Source: Bacillota bacterium
GTDB taxonomy: Bacteria > Bacillota > Negativicutes > Sporomusales > Sporomusaceae
Direction: 5' to 3'
DNA: 8,434 nt
Assembly (NCBI GenBank): GCA_023443285.1
Contig: JAEZVB010000010.1
Span: 1-8,434 of the forward strand
In this document: positions 7,596-8,434 of the stretch, piece by piece
Numbering within the stretch: the first letter of the stretch is position 1
Layout of the letters: every line of letters starts with the position of its first letter
Notes under the pieces: model-generated
Told to the model about the DNA's origin: nothing
The model's database searches: none
What the model saw: only the letters and a program-made list of their open reading frames with translations
Position numbers and translations under genes: made by a program

Positions 7596-8111
7596 GTGAA
7601 TACCAAAAAATTGGCTTACACAGCCATATTTATTGCCGTAGGCGTACTTTCCGCTCACTTAGTTTATATCCCAATTGGTATTGCCAAATGCTTTCCCTTG
7701 CAGCATGTTATCAATATACTGCTGGCAGTGCTTTTAGGGACAAGATATTCGGTAAGTGCTGCATTTGGAATATCGTTATTGCGCAATATATTAGGAACAG
7801 GCTCGCTGTTGGCTTTCCCGGGAAGTATGGTTGGTGCGGCGCTCGCAGGTTTCTTATATAAGAAAACCAATAGCATTTGGGGCGCAATTATTGGTGAAGT
7901 GATTGGCACAGGAATCATTGGGGCATTACTGGCTTATCCTGTTGCTAAATATTTTATAGGTTCGCAGGCTGGTGCATTCTTTTTTATAATTCCGTTTTTA
8001 GTGAGTACAGTTGGGGGAAGTGTAATTGCGTACTTTCTATATAAAACCAGCATTCTAGGTTATCTTCAGGGAAGTTTAGGTATAGGAGAAAACCATAGTA
8101 TTACTAAATAG
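7596..8111 (+). CDS. thiW: ThiW, substrate-binding (S) subunit of an ECF-type thiamin-precursor transporter
   Basis: ThiW proteins are membrane S components predicted, from their usual linkage to THI elements and thiazole-salvage genes, to import hydroxyethylthiazole. They work with an energy-coupling module (EcfA/EcfT) that is not in this window. The start is GTG 7596, with AAAGGAAG 7 nt upstream; an in-frame TTG at 7578 overlaps that Shine-Dalgarno and is rejected. The 171 residues are almost entirely hydrophobic, with five or six probable membrane segments. Family-typical stretches are IPIGIAKCFPLQHVINILLAVLLG (about 25-48), LLRNILGTGSLLAFPGSM (about 61-78), GEVIGTGIIGALLAYPVAK (about 100-118), and FFFIIPFLVST near 128-138. 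The gene stands alone, divergent from pyc. No TPP riboswitch precedes it, unlike many thiW genes. Substrate identity is family inference. Confidence 0.92.
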   Translation: MNTKKLAYTAIFIAVGVLSAHLVYIPIGIAKCFPLQHVINILLAVLLGTRYSVSAAFGISLLRNILGTGSLLAFPGSMVGAALAGFLYKKTNSIWGAIIGEVIGTGIIGALLAYPVAKYFIGSQAGAFFFIIPFLVSTVGGSVIAYFLYKTSILGYLQGSLGIGENHSITK

Positions 8112-8117
8112 TCCATG

Positions 8118-8154
8118 GTAGTATTTGAAGCAATTGAAAATTGTCAAATACTAC
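8118..8154 (+). terminator. hairpin after thiW, probable terminator
   Basis: GTAGTATTTGA (8118-8128) pairs perfectly with TCAAATACTAC (8144-8154). Inside, CAATT (8131-8135) pairs with AATTG (8139-8143) around a GAA loop, with AG (8129-8130) bulged. The hairpin begins 7 nt after the thiW stop. It lacks a T tract, so it may act as a weak terminator or as an mRNA 3'-end stabiliser rather than a classical intrinsic terminator. Confidence 0.55.
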
Positions 8155-8166
8155 TCAGGCAATAAT

Positions 8167-8183
8167 TACAAATTGTATTTGTA
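8167..8183. repeat. short inverted repeat upstream of the tRNA promoter
   Basis: TACAAAT (8167-8173) and ATTTGTA (8177-8183) form a 7-bp inverted repeat around TGT, ending 9 bp before the -35 of the tRNA operon promoter. It could be a protein-binding site or simply AT-rich chance; no known operator is recognised. Confidence 0.4.
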
Positions 8184-8192
8184 GGATCTTGG

Positions 8193-8221
8193 TTGACATT
8201 GTTCTACAACCATGTTAACAT
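8193..8221 (+). promoter_or_regulatory. promoter of the right-hand tRNA operon
   Basis: A perfect -35 TTGACA (8193-8198), a 17-bp spacer and -10 TAACAT (8216-8221, 4/6) lie about 90 bp upstream of tRNA-Phe. The -10 sits inside a perfect 10-bp palindrome ATGTTAACAT (8212-8221). The roughly 85-nt stretch between promoter and tRNA-Phe holds no gene. It contains a 6-bp stem TCTGAG (8248-8253)/CTCAGA (8272-8277), perhaps part of a leader removed during tRNA 5' maturation. Confidence 0.7.
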
Positions 8222-8311
8222 ATATAACTGTCGGCGCTGTAAAAATCTCTGAGTTGAAGTTGTTCACTACGCTCAGAACTAAGCGACTCACGGCAACAGG
8301 GTTCACTATAT

Positions 8312-8434
<123 letters not shown>

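Overview
The window looks like a chromosomal segment of an anaerobic, low-to-mid GC Bacillota. The Negativicutes (a Sporomusa/Pelosinus-like organism) are a plausible home. The evidence is tRNA genes that encode their own CCA, the short clostridial-type ThiC, a fused single-chain pyruvate carboxylase, an ECF-type ThiW, and strong Shine-Dalgarno sites. The lineage is an inference from gene content, not from a marker gene.

Layout, left to right. (1) Positions 1-354 hold the tail of a tRNA operon: the 3' part of tRNA-Phe(GAA), then tRNA-Gly(GCC), tRNA-Cys(GCA) and tRNA-Leu(UAA), closed by a strong intrinsic terminator. (2) Positions 474-2216 (+) encode an exported family C69 dipeptidase whose presumed catalytic Cys lies directly after the signal peptide. 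(3) A bidirectional terminator at 2275-2314 separates it from the convergent thiC. (4) thiC (2319-3617, minus) is preceded by a clear TPP riboswitch (about 3697-3776). The riboswitch overlaps an alternative hairpin and a possible Shine-Dalgarno-sequestering helix. (5) pyc (3804-7286, minus) encodes a full-length 1160-residue pyruvate carboxylase and ends only about 28 nt before the thiC riboswitch begins. (6) A 309-bp divergent intergenic region leads to thiW (7596-8111, plus), a putative thiazole-precursor transporter subunit, followed by a long hairpin. (7) Positions 8193-8434 hold the head of a tRNA operon: a promoter, tRNA-Phe(GAA), and the first 42 nt of tRNA-Gly(GCC).

The thiamin genes are complementary. 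ThiC makes the pyrimidine half of thiamin from a purine intermediate, while ThiW is predicted to import the thiazole half. Only thiC carries a recognisable TPP riboswitch here. The pyruvate carboxylase between them is anaplerotic (pyruvate to oxaloacetate) and may share a transcript with thiC.

The most striking structural fact is that the last 93 bases (8342-8434) repeat the first 93 exactly, starting and ending inside tRNA genes. Joined end to end, the window is an 8341-bp unit containing one intact promoter-Phe-Gly-Cys-Leu-terminator operon. No replication, mobilisation or phage gene is present. A chromosomal segment between two identical tRNA arrays, or an assembly closure through such arrays, is therefore more likely than a plasmid. 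I found no clear new defence, mobile or biosynthetic system; the rest is ordinary core metabolism with some regulatory detail of interest.
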